Origin: Neolecta irregularis DAH-3
Lineage: Eukaryota; Ascomycota; Neolectomycetes; Neolectales; Neolectaceae
Assembly: GCA_001929475.1 (NCBI GenBank)
Contig: LXFE01003781.1
Span: 182 to 38,427 of the forward strand
Length of the DNA: 38,246 bases
Direction: 5' to 3'
The notes under the pieces are model-generated. The model ran no database searches and was not told the origin of the DNA. It saw only the letters and a list, made by a program, of their open reading frames with translations. A program made the position numbers and the translations under genes. Of the stretch, positions 1 to 12,977 are shown one piece after another; position 1 is the first letter of the stretch, and every line of letters begins with the position of its first letter.

Positions 1-2
1 TG

Positions 3-3000
3 CAGAATTTTATGGTATGAAAGTCTGCTCGCTGCGCAATTTCATTGGTAGTGTCATAGAACCTTGAGCGTTAATTTTGGCCCCAACATTAACTTTGTGA
101 TTGGACACAATGGTAGCGGCAAGAGTGCTGTCTTGACTGCTATAGCAATTGCATTGGGCGGTACGGCTGCAGCCACGAAGCGAGGGAACAGCTCCAGGAG
201 CTTTATTAAAGAAGGAGAGAGGTACCATAAATCCTCTCGCATCTAGGCGTTTAACGGCTAGTTTTGCTTTGATCGAAGTGGAACTACTTAACGGTGGTCT
301 GGATGCATTTCGTCCAGATATCTACGGACCTATCATCAAGGTCATTCGACGAATAACAAGGGAAGGTCACGGTTCATGGAAGATCTGCAATCACCAAGGC
401 AAACCGATATCCGAAAAGAAATCTGAGCTGCAGGAAATTATGGATCATATGGGAATCAATGTGGACAATCCAATGAATATTCTTACACAAGATACAGCTC
501 GTCAGTTTCTGAGTAATTCTTCACCAGAAGAAAAATACAGAGTATATCCAGCCCTTGGAGGGTCTTCTCACTCATAGTTTTTCATGACAGGTGTTCAATT
601 AAAGCAGCTTGATACAGATTACCGTTTGATCGAGGAAAGTCTCATTTGCACAAGAGAAATGCTTGTTAAAAAGCAACCTCATCTTAATATTCTTAAAAAG
701 AAAGAACATGAAGCCAAATTGAGACTCAAGAGACTCGAATCAAATCAAAATTCGAGAGACGAATTGGCCAAACTCAGTAATGAAGTGATGTGGGCCACGG
801 TCAAAGAATTTCGTGAGGTATGGTTTTCAAGGATTTGAACTAACCTTTCCCAAGGAAGATGTCTCCCTCAAGGAACATTTGCAGGAGTTACAGCGTAAAA
901 TGACGACATCTTCCAGTCATCGCATGGATACCAAAACAAGTCTTGAAGCACTTCAACAGAAAATTTCCACTCTTGACTTAGAACTTCGGCAAATTGACTC
1001 AGGGTTTTCTTCCCGAAAATTAGAAATCAAAATTTTAGATAGCAAAATTATGGCTCTGCGGGATGAAATGACAAAAGTAATGGCAGAGCATCGCGCTGCT
1101 AATGCAGCTGTAAGCAACGCAGCTACAAAAATTGCAGATCTTGAGGAAGATCTCGTTTCTGAGCACAAAAGACTAAAGAGCCTTGACGGTGGCCGACAAG
1201 CTCAGACTATTGTGGAAAAGGAGAGACTCGAGGAGCTCATCAAGACTTTGACCCAAGAGCAGAGTGGATGCAAACATAGAATCGAGGAACTCGATAAACT
1301 TGAAGAAGCCAAAGAAGAAGAGCTTTACACTTGTCAACGTCTCATAAATGAAAAAAGCAGTAAAATTAAGAATGAGCAAGATTTAATTGCCAGCATTAGC
1401 AAGGGCCAAAAGGATCAACTTGCGCGGTTCGGTGGGCTGGCGATGGTGGAATTGATTCGCGATATCAATGCTTCTCGAAATTTCAAATCGAAGCCTATCG
1501 GGCCATGGGGATCACACATGAAGATCTTGAAAAAAGAATGGACTGGAGTTATTGAGACTGTTATTGGGGGGAATGTTAATGCCTTTCTCGTTCGAGATTT
1601 CAGAGAACGGGATATTCTTCAAAAAATGTTAAGCAGTAAAACATGGTATATTCAACATCATTGACGCTTTTTAAAAAATAATTAGGGAGCGGAGTCAATG
1701 TCCGCCCATTATTGTCGCCAAGGGCGATGCCTTTGACTATTCTCAGGGAGAACCTGACCAAAACTTCGATACTATCCTGCGGGTGATGGAAGTGCAAATT
1801 TCCTTGCGAACAGTCCAGGTTGACCTATAGTTCTCTAATGAAGATGTAAAACGACAGCTTGTAAATCTACACAACATCGAAAGTACAGTCTTGATCAAGG
1901 ATCGTGGCATGGCCGATAATACGATGCATGCTCGACCACAAAATGTTTCTTCTTGTTATGCCCTCAATCCCAAAAGGGAAGGACGGTCGGCCTTCCGTGT
2001 TGGAGGAAAGTACGTTCAACATGGGGGAATCTGCTAAGTTGCCAGGGGTGGTGCTTCCGGCACGCAACCGATTGATTATCCTTCACACTTGAGACTGAGA
2101 GATATCGATCAGGCAGAAATCAAGTTTGATCTCCACTTATGATCCCTTCTTAAATATAGGCTGCACGAATTGAAAATCAGGGAATTGCTAGAAAAAGTCT
2201 ACGTGCATAATCAAGATCTTCAAACAATCAAAGGGCAGATTCAAGATTTTATGAAGGAGAGAAAACAAAAGGAGGTATGCAGTTCTTGGACCAGTAGTCC
2301 TCTAACAATGATTTAGAGACGCATAAATGAAATTAAGATCGAGTTACGGAAAAATAATGCCGAAATTCGGCAACTGAACGACGCCCTCATTGATTTGGCT
2401 GCCGACAGTAGAGTCTCTATCCTAGAAGAAGAAATCCAGGTATCTCTCCAGGTATTTTATCGTGAACGCTCATCATGTAGCTCGCTAAGGAGGAACTTAC
2501 TCAAGCTGAACAAGGATATTCCGATTTACAAACTGAACTCGATAGTTTCAATCCTAGGCTGGATCATCCAACTCGTGAAAAGAATGACAAAACAACCGAA
2601 GAAGAACAAAACCACGTGGTTAGAAGAGAAAAATCGGTATCCTGTATTTTTTCCGACTTGCTGCTTATTATCAAGGACGCTCTGGTAGATGTCAAGAAAG
2701 TAAATCAACAACAACTAGAAAATCTTCAATGGTGGACAAATAAAATCGAAGATTACCAGAGACGTATGGAACAAAAGAAGACCGAGATCGATGAAAACAG
2801 ACAAGAACTAGATGTAGAGATATCTTATTGACCAACTGTCCCGTTGACATTTACAGAGATGGCTAAAGACTGCAAGGGAGGAGTCTGGAGTCAATGAGAT
2901 AGACACCGATAGGACTGTGGAACAGCTTTCCAGGTTGATAGAGAAGCAAAAGGCGAAAATTCAGGAACTCGAAAAAAGGTTTGGCCTCACTAGTGGAGGT

Positions 3001-3751
3001 ACTGATCACAATAGTGTGGGAGAGGAATCCGTCGTGACACGAGAGTTTGAAGAAGCTCGAGCGGCACATGCAACTGCTCGGGCCGAATGGAACAGCATGT
3101 CAAGACTTGTAAATGTATGTATTTACCATCGAGATATTTTAACACTTCAGACGATGACAAACAGTCTCAAAATTCGAAGAGCTCGTTACAAAAGATTTAG
3201 GAGTTTGATAACCGATAGGGCTAAACAACTGTTCCTTTACTATCTGTTACAAAGAGGATTTAGCGGTAGGTTGATAATTGAGCACGGTGATCATGGCAAT
3301 GGTACACTAAAATTGAGAGTATGCCAAATTTTGAAATTTGAAGTCTAATTTCTAGGTTCACACCAATGAAGAGAACAAAAAGGCCGATGAAAAAGATCCC
3401 AAATCGCTTTCTGGTGGCGAGAAGTCTTTTTCGACCATATGTCTTCTCCTTTCGCTTTGGGAGGCTATGGGTTGTCCTATTCGATGTCTTGATGAATTGT
3501 ATGACCTCCACCTCATTTACAGTCTAATTTACTAGTGATGTCTTTATGGACGCAATGAACAGATCTATTAGCATGAAGCTGATGGTAAGTTTTAATTATA
3601 CGGAACTTTGCTCAGGCCACAGATTCAAGCTGCTGAAGATTCTGTTCAAACACAATTCATTCTGATTACTCCGCAAGGCATGGGCAACCTGTCTATCACC
3701 GACAACATCAAAGTAAGCAGAATGCAGGATCCCGATCGAGGGAGAACCTGA
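3..3751 (+). CDS. SMC6: SMC6, structural maintenance of chromosomes protein 6 (5' end missing)
   Basis: SMC ATPase subunit of the nuclear Smc5/6 complex, which acts in recombination repair and replication-fork stability. The reading begins inside an exon ending QNFM and continues [11 protein letters not shown]. It then shows Walker A ([11 protein letters not shown]), long coiled coils around a hinge, the ABC signature [10 protein letters not shown], Walker B with [14 protein letters not shown], and the SMC6-type tail [11 protein letters not shown] placed 16 introns: 15-51, 222-261, 542-577, 818-854, 1646-1685, 1792-1830, 2010-2045, 2124-2159, 2275-2316, 2440-2480, 2637-2675, 2814-2856, 3115-3150, 3319-3355, 3499-3535, 3585-3622. 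The exons give 1044 residues, about 70 fewer than yeast Smc6 (1114), so the true start lies upstream of the window. Identity is certain; the junction at 1792 (GTGCAA donor) is the least canonical. Confidence 0.95.
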
Positions 3752-4225
3752 GTGTCTCTTTGGATTTTATGTAATACCAACAGAGTTGAAATTTGGCAAG
3801 AATCTAATTAATGGTCCCTGGTTTGTAAGATATTAGTTATTTGATAACCTTCGAGCTGGCTCTGTAGTGTCGTACTTGAATGTCCTAATCCGAGATAAGG
3901 TTCAGTTTAACCAGCTGCAGCAGGTGACTCTGCGATTCTGTTCACCAACCACCATTTCCCCAATCAGCTCTTTGCCATATTCGAAACCCAAATCCCCACC
4001 CATCTATTGAAACCTAGTCTACCAATCCTAGACTCTATTCTACAGGTCTTCTGAATTCCAGAGTATCTCGATCGGCTGCTTTTATCCCTGCTCTGAACTA
4101 GCAGACTCCCCATATCATCCGTCTTTACATCTTTCCTCACCACATGTATTCTGCTCCCTTCTCCGTCTGTGCGCTAAAACATGCCTAAGTTCCCCTTGAC
4201 TTATATTTTCCGCAAAATTCCTACG
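3752..4225. other. Intergenic region SMC6-DHH1
   Basis: About 470 bp between the SMC6 stop and the DHH1 start. It is pyrimidine-rich on the plus strand near 3940-4190 (many ccc/ctct runs), as is common upstream of fungal housekeeping genes. It presumably holds the SMC6 3' end and the DHH1 promoter. I see no RNA gene, repeat or further reading frame. Confidence 0.6.
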
Positions 4226-5984
<1,759 letters not shown>

Positions 5985-6413
5985 GCGAAGAACTGAAATT
6001 ACATTAGGAAGGAGTTGAGACCAGTGATTGATGAGAAACGGACTGTTTTTGACGCATACTGAAACTTTGATATGTGGGTTTTCTTTCCGTTTGAAATCAA
6101 AATATACTTCTTCCGTTCGTTATGTGAATTCCTACAAATGTGATGCTCATATTTGTGATACTAAGCTCACCGCCATGGCAGTCGACCCCCCTATGTTTTT
6201 ATTGGAAGGGCGTCGACTTAGGGGGGTGCCGACTGCCATGGCGGTGAGCTTATGAATTAATCTTGATCAAGTGATAAAATAATTTTATCTGCCAGCTGGG
6301 TTTAACACTATCTCTAACTCTAACTCAAATTCGTTAGCCTTCATTTGCGCCCGTTGACCTAATAATCCTTTTATTTATCGAAAGTCTTTCAGCTTCTTTC
6401 TTCAGAACCTGCC
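5985..6413. other. Intergenic region DHH1-CTP1 containing a foldback element
   Basis: About 430 bp between two same-strand genes. It should hold the DHH1 3' UTR and the CTP1 promoter. The one conspicuous structure is the inverted repeat at 6162-6252, listed separately. The last 100 bp before CTP1 are T/C-rich (ttcttctttct-type runs), plausible for a fungal core promoter. No other gene is visible. Confidence 0.6.
6162..6252. repeat. Perfect-arm foldback element (MITE-like hairpin) flanked by TA
   Basis: Arms 6162-6184 and 6230-6252 (23 nt each) are exact reverse complements. After a 2-nt bulge (6228-6229) the hairpin continues with 6185-6193 pairing to 6219-6227, leaving a 25-nt loop. In all, 32 base pairs can form. 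The arms carry CACCGCCATGG and runs of six C or G. TA stands at both outer edges (6162-6163, 6251-6252), as expected for the target duplication of a Tc1/mariner-type miniature element. There is no transposase. The sequence is far more GC-rich than its surroundings, suggesting an insertion. Alternatives are a strong terminator-like or regulatory hairpin in the DHH1 3' region. Confidence 0.75.
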
Positions 6414-7545
6414 ATGGGTCTAGGTTATTCCTTTACAGCCGGTGTTGCGGGTGGTCTCGTTGAATGTGCTTTCAACTACCCCTTCATCTTTGCTCAAGCT
6501 CGTTTACAACTCGATAATCTTGACAGAAAACAAGGTACCTACCTCCAAGACGATATCCGCTCATTCTTTTCTAGGAAAAGGTGCGAAATTACCGCCATTC
6601 GGCCGAGAATGGTACGTCGGTTGTTCAACTGTGATGGTTGGAAACGGTATTGTCTTCATAATTTACTCTTCGACTTGATAGATAATAGCGCTGAAAGCTG
6701 GAATTCGTTTCGTGAGCTTTGACAAGTTTAAAAAATTACTCTCGGATGCGGATGGCAAAATCACTGGGCCGAGAACAGCACTTGCTGGACTTGGAGCTGG
6801 GATAATGGAATCTACATTGGCCGTCACTCCTTTTGAATCAATCAAAACGTCTCTTATTGATGATCGGAAACGCCCTCAACCAAAGTACAAAGGATTTGTT
6901 CACGGAACGCGGATGATTGTTGCCGAGAGAGGGATTCGTGGTATATACCAAGTAAATTTTATTCAGAGCTTTTTCTAATGGTCAAGGGATTGACACCTAC
7001 GATGATGAGACAAGCTGCAAACTCGGCCATTCGGTTTTGGAGTTATTCGTAATTTGTTCGTTATGTTTCTGAGCTCATTCTACAGATCTATCAAGCATGG
7101 TGCGGAAGCTCATCTCAATCCAGGCGAAAAACTCGGAACTATTTCCACATTTGGTATTGGAGCTATGGCTGGTTTAATCACCGTGTATTACAAATAACTC
7201 GGTTTGCTTCAATGCTGATCTGCAAGGTCTACTACAATGCCTCTTGACGTCTTGAAAACCAGGTACTATGATATTTGAATAAATTGACAATCAGAATGCA
7301 ATCGATCCAGGCCAAGAAGCTTTACAAAAGTACGTTTGATTGTGCGTATAAAATCTCGACGCAAGAGGGAATTCTCGCTTTCTGGGCTGGAACAACCCCA
7401 CGTCTTGGGCGGTTAGTACTGAGTGGAGGTATCGTTTTCACAGTGTATGTACTCTCTTCTATGAGCTGAATACTAATAGATTCAAAGTTATGAAAAAATG
7501 ATGGATTTATTTGAAGCTTTTGACCCGCAGGCAAGGAAAAAATAG
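6414..7545 (+). CDS. CTP1: Mitochondrial citrate/tricarboxylate carrier (Ctp1)
   Basis: Inner-membrane carrier of the SLC25 family that exchanges citrate across the mitochondrial membrane. Splicing gives 286 aa in three repeats. Best anchors to yeast Ctp1 are YVGCSTVMVGN, KAGIRF, LAGLGAGIMES, TPFESIKTSLIDD, MPLDVLKTRMQ and ATPRLGRL-like TTPRLGRLVLSGGIVFT. Repeats 2 and 3 keep the carrier signature Px[DE]xx[KR]; repeat 1 reads PFIFAQAR (residues 23-30), lacking the acidic and first basic residue, and the matrix loop after it is short. Introns: 6535-6574, 6647-6688, 6952-6986, 7049-7085, 7185-7226, 7263-7294 (32 nt), 7445-7487. Identity as Ctp1 is strong; whether transport is normal is open because of repeat 1. 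Confidence 0.92.
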
Positions 7546-7591
7546 ACTGTAAAAGACATTTCTAGATAAAAATGTGAATTATATAACTTTA

Positions 7592-8177
7592 TCAGTTCCG
7601 CCGAGGTCTGAGTAAAGCTGCAGCGACAGTTCTGCCTTCTGCGGTCAGCATGTTGAATGTTGCAATTGCTTCTTTGGTATTCAGTGGATGAACCAAGAGA
7701 CCAAGCGAGATGAGATGATCTCGACAAGATTTTTTTAGCAAAGCAGTTCTCGCTCCAGTCCCAATGATGAGCAGGTCTTGTATGTCAATCAAAGTCAGAG
7801 ATCAAGACAGAGACACCTGGTCTCGGTTTTAGAATACTGAATATGGTCCAAGCATTCTTGTCAAAGTCTAGTGTTTCACCACTCGAGAATTTGGCTTTAG
7901 AGTCCCAGGTAAAGGTTTCACCGTTTGCCATGATTAGATCATTTTTCACAACAAGTCCTGAAGATAATCTGAATCCCGTCTCGTCTCGTAAAATGGATTC
8001 TACATGGATACCAGATGGTTCCTCGCCCCCAAAAAGATCGCCTTTAAAGAATTCCCCATCCCCGCGAGGTTCCATCATTGGAGGTTTACGCGAATATTTT
8101 CTCCCCGACGCTATTTTTATTGACGCGCATATCGGACGACAGCTAGTTTGTCGTGTTGCATAAAGTAGGATTCGCAT
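7592..8177 (-). CDS. Mitochondrial complex I assembly factor, NDUFAF3/Mth938 type
   Basis: Small Mth938-fold protein of the NDUFAF3 family, which in animals helps build the Q module of respiratory complex I. One intron (7777-7816) joins two frames into 181 aa. The family core is visible: SGLVVKNDLIMANGETFTWD, then KPRPDLLIIGTGART and SLGLLVHPLNTKEAIATFNML. The start at 8177 (MRILLYATRQTSCRP) gives an arginine-rich, acid-free N-terminus that looks like a mitochondrial presequence. It diverges from the NYN-domain gene, with starts only 57 bp apart, and converges on CTP1 (46 bp). Family assignment is firm; the precise assembly role is inferred from homologues. Confidence 0.88.
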
Positions 8178-8234
8178 GTCAAAGATCCAGAAAATAGCCG
8201 CCAAACGCCGCTATTTGACTCACCGCACTCTCGC

Positions 8235-9628
8235 ATGTCACATGAAGAGCAGCTTCGAGGACTTGGAGATTTTGATCACCTGTTTGATCTTATTCGGTGT
8301 TTGCCAAACGAACTGCCTTCTCAAAGTTCTCATCACTCTGTGAAAGAAGGTTTGGGGAACTTTGATGTTGTGTGGCGATATCTTGATGCTATTCATCCAG
8401 AATCTCAGTCGTCCTCTCTAAAGAATATCGAATACAAATCTGACGATCGCGCTTTAGTCCTTCCAACTAAAAAGGAGCCAAACACGCAATCTTTGGGGAA
8501 AAAGCGACTTAGTAAGAAACCAAGGGTAACGTCGTTTGATAGAATCCTCTATAATACACAACAACCTGGTGTCCAGCCCACCAAACTTGCAGTCGATGCA
8601 TACGAGGGCCTGCGAAAGGAGCGAAAACAATACAGACGAGAAGATAAGGGATATCGATCAGATGGATATGAAACGTGCTTCTCTAATCAGCAACACTCAA
8701 CCAAGACTGCCACGCCTCCATTCCATGGTGGGAAAAGTGGGAAAGATCTGGTTTTGGGGGAAATCGCTTTAAATACAGCGCAGAAGATGAAGACACAAAC
8801 TACTTCTGTTTGTACCTTTCGCTTGAACCTTAACTAACTCTTCAGTCACTGGATCGGGTCAGAACACTCACAACAAAATTGGTTGAGACGTTTCCAGATG
8901 AAGATTCTGTTATTCTTGGGTCTCCAGCTGGAGTCACAGACATTGCTCAAGTTGACCACAAAGTGCATACTAATAAGACCATGCTACCATACATTGCAGC
9001 CACAGGAAACTCATTACATGTGTTTATCGATAGCTCAAACATCCTCATTGGATTTCTCAATAAAGTCAAAGGAGACCACGGACTCGCAAACTCGGGTCGC
9101 TTTCTTCGACGTCCGAGGTTGGACTTCCATGCCCTATTGCAGCTATTATCAAGAGGCAGAGACGTTACTCGCAAAGTTCTCGTTGCTTCGTCTCCATTGC
9201 TTCAACCAATCGAGGAAGCTCAAACCTTGGGATTTGAAACAAGCATCCTTCAACGAGTCACAAAATCTGTATCAATATCCAGGGGCTCAAAATCCGATCC
9301 AGAGCAAGCAACCGGTCGAAAACAAAAGATCAGTAACACTGAACAAGGCGTTGACGAATTATTACATCTCAAAATGATGGAGTCTCTTCTAGATTATACA
9401 CCATCTATTATGGTTCTAGCTACTGGCGATGCCAACGTTTCTGAGTATTCATCTGGTTTCTTTAAATGTGTCGAGAGAGCGTTGGTTCGAGGCTGGAAAG
9501 TCGAAGTTCTTAGTTTTAAAAGGAGCTTAAACCAGTTATGGTTAGACAAGGCATTTCGGAAGGAATGGTCCGGGCGTTTTAGAACGATCTTGCTGGATGA
9601 CTTTACAGAGGAACTGTTTGATCAGTAA
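8235..9628 (+). CDS. NYN-domain (PIN-like) putative RNA-binding protein
   Basis: Predicted protein of 451 aa with one intron (8808-8845). The C-terminal half has the hallmarks of the NYN/limkain nuclease-like fold: VFIDSSNILIGF (Asp at about residue 251), GVDELLHLKMM, then VLATGDANVSEYS (about 381-393). These supply the acidic residues of a PIN-like metal site. The N-terminal ~190 residues are charged and low in order, with a basic patch GKKRLSKKPRVTS. No other domain is recognised. NYN proteins are generally tied to RNA metabolism; a role here is inference only. The gene is intron-poor compared with most neighbours. Confidence 0.8.
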
Positions 9629-9914
9629 AGTTAAGTTTATATCTGTACATATGGGGAGCTTTGCTGGTTTGTTTGGTTCATATTAGGATTTGGGGGCAAG
9701 GGAAATCTTTTGTGTTGTTTCATTTCTTCTGTTCAGTATACATCTTTTCTCTTTATTTATATTGTAGAAACCGCTTCTATACATATACATTCTTGTTTTT
9801 GATATGAGTGGAAATCTCTGGTGTTTCCTGCAAGAGGGTCTCTACGTCAGCACAGCCTTATCTCGTTTATTGATGTTCGTGACAACTTGAGAAAAATTAC
9901 ACTTACCGTCTCAT

Positions 9915-10478
9915 ATGTCCTCTACAGATAGTCCAAAAAAGCGCCAAAGAATAGAATACGATAAAGACGACTCTTCAGAGGTCGAAGACGATGATTGGGA
10001 TACGGACTGTATCGCAATGGCAACTACCATAACCGACAGCCTCGAAAAAGCTCAAAAGACCTTTGATTATGAACATAATGTAGCGAAACTACCATGTACG
10101 CCTTCTGTGCACAATTCTGTGCAATCTAATCCGCCGGGTGCTCCATGGTCGCCATTTCTCGCTGCTCCGGTTGGCGATCCTGATTCCCCAACCCCGGTAC
10201 GGAGTTCAGATTTAAGGGGACCAGATCAGATTACATCCCCGGAAGATGAATATGCGGCTATAGACATTGATGAAATGAGCATCCTGGATACATTCGATCG
10301 CTACTACAAAAATACTAAACAAGATTTGCAACAAGTATTATCTGCATTGAGAAATCAGACTCGTCTTGCAAAAGTTCGGAAGAAGGAGATTGAAGAGCTT
10401 GAAGATTTGGTCGCGAAGCAAACTGGAGTCATCAGACTGCTACAGGAACGTGTCAAGGATATGGAGAACCAGTATTAA
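9915..10478 (+). CDS. Conserved-looking intronless coiled-coil protein of unknown function
   Basis: Single-exon frame of 187 aa. I do not recognise the family. The N-terminus holds a short basic cluster (PKKRQRIEY) that could be a nuclear localisation signal, followed by an acidic stretch (SSEVEDDDWDTD). The middle is proline- and serine-rich with several SP/TP sites. Residues from about 118 to the end are a heptad-like coiled coil (LQQVLSALRNQTRLAKVR...LLQERVKDMENQ). The start at 9915 is the first in-frame ATG. Composition and the intact 564-bp frame support coding. Lack of introns is unusual for this window. It converges on COG6, about 300 bp away. Confidence 0.75.
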   Translation: MSSTDSPKKRQRIEYDKDDSSEVEDDDWDTDCIAMATTITDSLEKAQKTFDYEHNVAKLPCTPSVHNSVQSNPPGAPWSPFLAAPVGDPDSPTPVRSSDLRGPDQITSPEDEYAAIDIDEMSILDTFDRYYKNTKQDLQQVLSALRNQTRLAKVRKKEIEELEDLVAKQTGVIRLLQERVKDMENQY

Positions 10479-10783
10479 TTTTGGAGTAATGATATTTTGG
10501 AGTTTTCGATATCTTGAAAGTTACGGCATGATCTTAATGATTGGTCATCTATCTGCTCAGCTATGAGTATTAAATTCTTTCTGAGCACAACCACAGTACA
10601 ACGACATCATTGCATTGGGACAGAAATCGAGTGGTACAAGCGGAACTACAGCTATCTGCCTCTACTCTATATCGAACAGTACCACTTCTTGTATAGCTTG
10701 TAGGGAGGTTATGGGGAGTTCCACGAGCGGCGCAGCGTAAAAGGTATAGATAATAATGATGAATAAAGTAAAGAATTATTTTC
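10479..10783. other. Convergent spacer, unknown gene / COG6
   Basis: About 300 bp between the stops of the plus-strand coiled-coil gene and minus-strand COG6. It should contain both 3' UTRs and poly(A) sites. I see no hairpin, repeat or RNA gene. Confidence 0.5.
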
Positions 10784-12977
10784 TCATGCTACACCTAGAA
10801 GCACTTCCACTTCTGCTGTTGTCCTCGGAAATATTGTTCTAGGAAACTCTATACCATTGACTATCGCCATTTCAATAATTTCATAATCCCTAATAAATCG
10901 TGACGAGGCTTGATGAATCACTGACGATGCAACTTTTGTTGCATTTAAAACTTGCAAGCGAGCTTGCATGTCCATTGATGCAGAGGGTAGAAAGTCATCG
11001 AGATTTTGAGCAAGGTCTTGAAGATTCTCCTGTGAAAATTCTTGGAAACTTGTGAGACGAGTCTATTCGTTAGGTTTTTCTCGCCTAAATTATGCTTGCA
11101 GATGAGGTTTTATTTTCTAAGGCAATAAGATGAGGTTCCAGTCCGGATGATTCGAGAAGATATTTATGCTCAAGCTCGACGAGAGTATCAGTATGCTCTT
11201 GTATCTCTTGTATCAATTGATCTAGATGAAAAGTGGTAAATTTGAAGTCTTTCAACGTATCCTACGGGTTCAATAAATTTGCATGCTGTTATGGGGTATA
11301 TACTTGAGTCAACTGCAGGCAATTGAGCTTGTAAATTGCGAGACTTCCGCCTGAAAGCTCTTGAGCCATTTGCGAACATACATCAAGAAACGGCAATAGA
11401 GCACCATGTAACAACCGCTTTGCACTTTTTTCTTGATCCTCCTCCAGTTTGGGACTCCTTTGGATGGCTTGAAGGTTAGTTCGTAAGGTTGCCAGTGCAT
11501 CTATCAGGAAATTTGGAGGGCTCAAAATGGCGGTGATTTTGGGTGGATTGGCGCCGAGGATCTGAACGTCATGAGTGATCATGGAAAAATAACGCTGGGA
11601 GGCTAATTCTTCGTACCTGGCCATTAAAATGAGACTTCAAAGTTTCACCTGTTCAGTAGCCCAACAATGATTGAACCAGGTCCAAGAGTCTTTGTCATTG
11701 TGTAATTGTAGAATTGGACGAGTGTGATAATCGAAAAGAGGGTCTGAGGCTCAAACGTTGTATTTACCGTGTGTTCGAACCGGCTCTAGCGATCAGATAT
11801 CGGTTGAGGCGTATTGACCTACCGAGAAGGGTTTTGCCAGTCCCATCAAGTTTCGATCAACCAATCTGAGCATATAACGCTGTACGTTCATTTTGGTGCT
11901 GATGCTAGGATCTTCCTCCAGCAGAGGAATCTGTTCAATTGCCTCTAGAGCAATGACTGACTCGAGAATTTCCTTCTCGCCTGCAGTACTTTGGTGAAAC
12001 CAAGCTAGCATGTCCCCAATATAACGAACTGGATCATGTGTCGTCATTTCTATCGGTCGTGTGGCTGTAGTTGGATCTCCGTGAAGTAAAGCGTGAAGGA
12101 AGGTGCTCTGTAGAATCTTTTGCCTGGAAGTTGATAAAGTCTCGAGACAGTTCCTTGAGAGTTAAATATGGCCTTGCAATATAGATACTCAAAGAGCAAG
12201 TCACGTTCTGATAGAGTCGTAATAGCGCGTTTGAGGTCTTTATCGGCCTCATGGCCTCCAAGGAATACGCTCTTGAGTTCTCGCTGAACCCAGTGATATA
12301 GTTTCTGGAAGGCTGCGTCGAGATACTTTGTAGATTGTTCCATGATCTCTAATCTATACGCGTCAATCAAAACCGCGTAGATACCAAGGTCCCTACCCAA
12401 TTCTCTGTTCGTCGACGAGAAGGATTTGACAGTCTTGATGGATCTTTTTCACATGCGCAAAAGCTTGAAAAAATTTCTCGTCTACTGGTTCACTCGATGA
12501 CATGAGTATAAGGAGTTGTTCTTCAGAAACCGTAAACTTTTGTTCAAAGTGGCTTAAAATATCGATCTTGGTATTGACTAGTTCTTCTCTTTCTTTCAAA
12601 ATGTCTGCCTGCCTCAATATCCGGTTCGCATCGTGTGAAGTCAGTGCCAGTTGTCTCCGCATAGATTGACATGAATATTGCAACTGATGCACTATTTGAC
12701 CGACAAATTGGACTTGCTAACAGTAAATTCCTCTACCCGTAAAACAGCATCTCACATCTGCTATCTTTCCGAATTCCTCAAGCAAAGCCCGATTACTCTC
12801 GATCCTCAAAGTACCAACAAAAGACCTCCACAGCTTGCGCTTAGCTTCCAGGTCGTCACCGACAAGGTCTGGATCCAGCTCTTTCAGAGCCACCCGCATG
12901 TCTTGATCTGTGTACTGGGACGACATGATCCGGCCGACTTTTGAAGACAACATGCTGCTACCTGCTTGAAGCTCCAT
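10784..12977 (-). CDS. COG6: Conserved oligomeric Golgi complex subunit 6
   Basis: Subunit of the COG tethering complex that guides retrograde vesicles to the Golgi. Splicing gives 642 aa. Family anchors are SLYRKLWRSF-like AKRKLWRSFVGTL, the helical block VHQLQYSCQSMR, YHWVQRELKSVF, LSERDLLFENCLETL, PIEMTTHDPVRYIGDMLAW and the C-terminal IFPRTTAEVEVLLGVA. The start at 12977 (MELQAGSS) is the first ATG in the frame. Introns: 12717-12755, 12354-12396, 12154-12188, 11786-11822, 11617-11648 (32 nt), 11262-11303 and 11063-11099; the last has a GC donor (GC-AG). COG6 and ATG9 are divergent with 268 bp between starts. Confidence 0.93.
11063..11099 (-). other. GC-AG intron in COG6
   Basis: On the minus strand this 37-nt segment begins GCAAGC and ends AATAG. 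Removing it joins ALENKTSS to TRLTSFQEFSQENL in frame; leaving it in gives a stop at once. No GT donor lies near the required junction, so a GC-AG intron is the simplest reading. Confidence 0.7.

Noticed and set aside
52-3751. SMC6 as a pseudogene with many frameshifts and stops
   Set aside because: Each break coincides with a GT...AG segment of 36-43 nt whose removal restores conserved SMC6 sequence; the total exon length is a multiple of three.
8883-9377. 164-aa plus-strand frame inside the NYN gene
   Set aside because: Shadow of the NYN reading frame, which has the conserved Asp motifs and continues to 9628.
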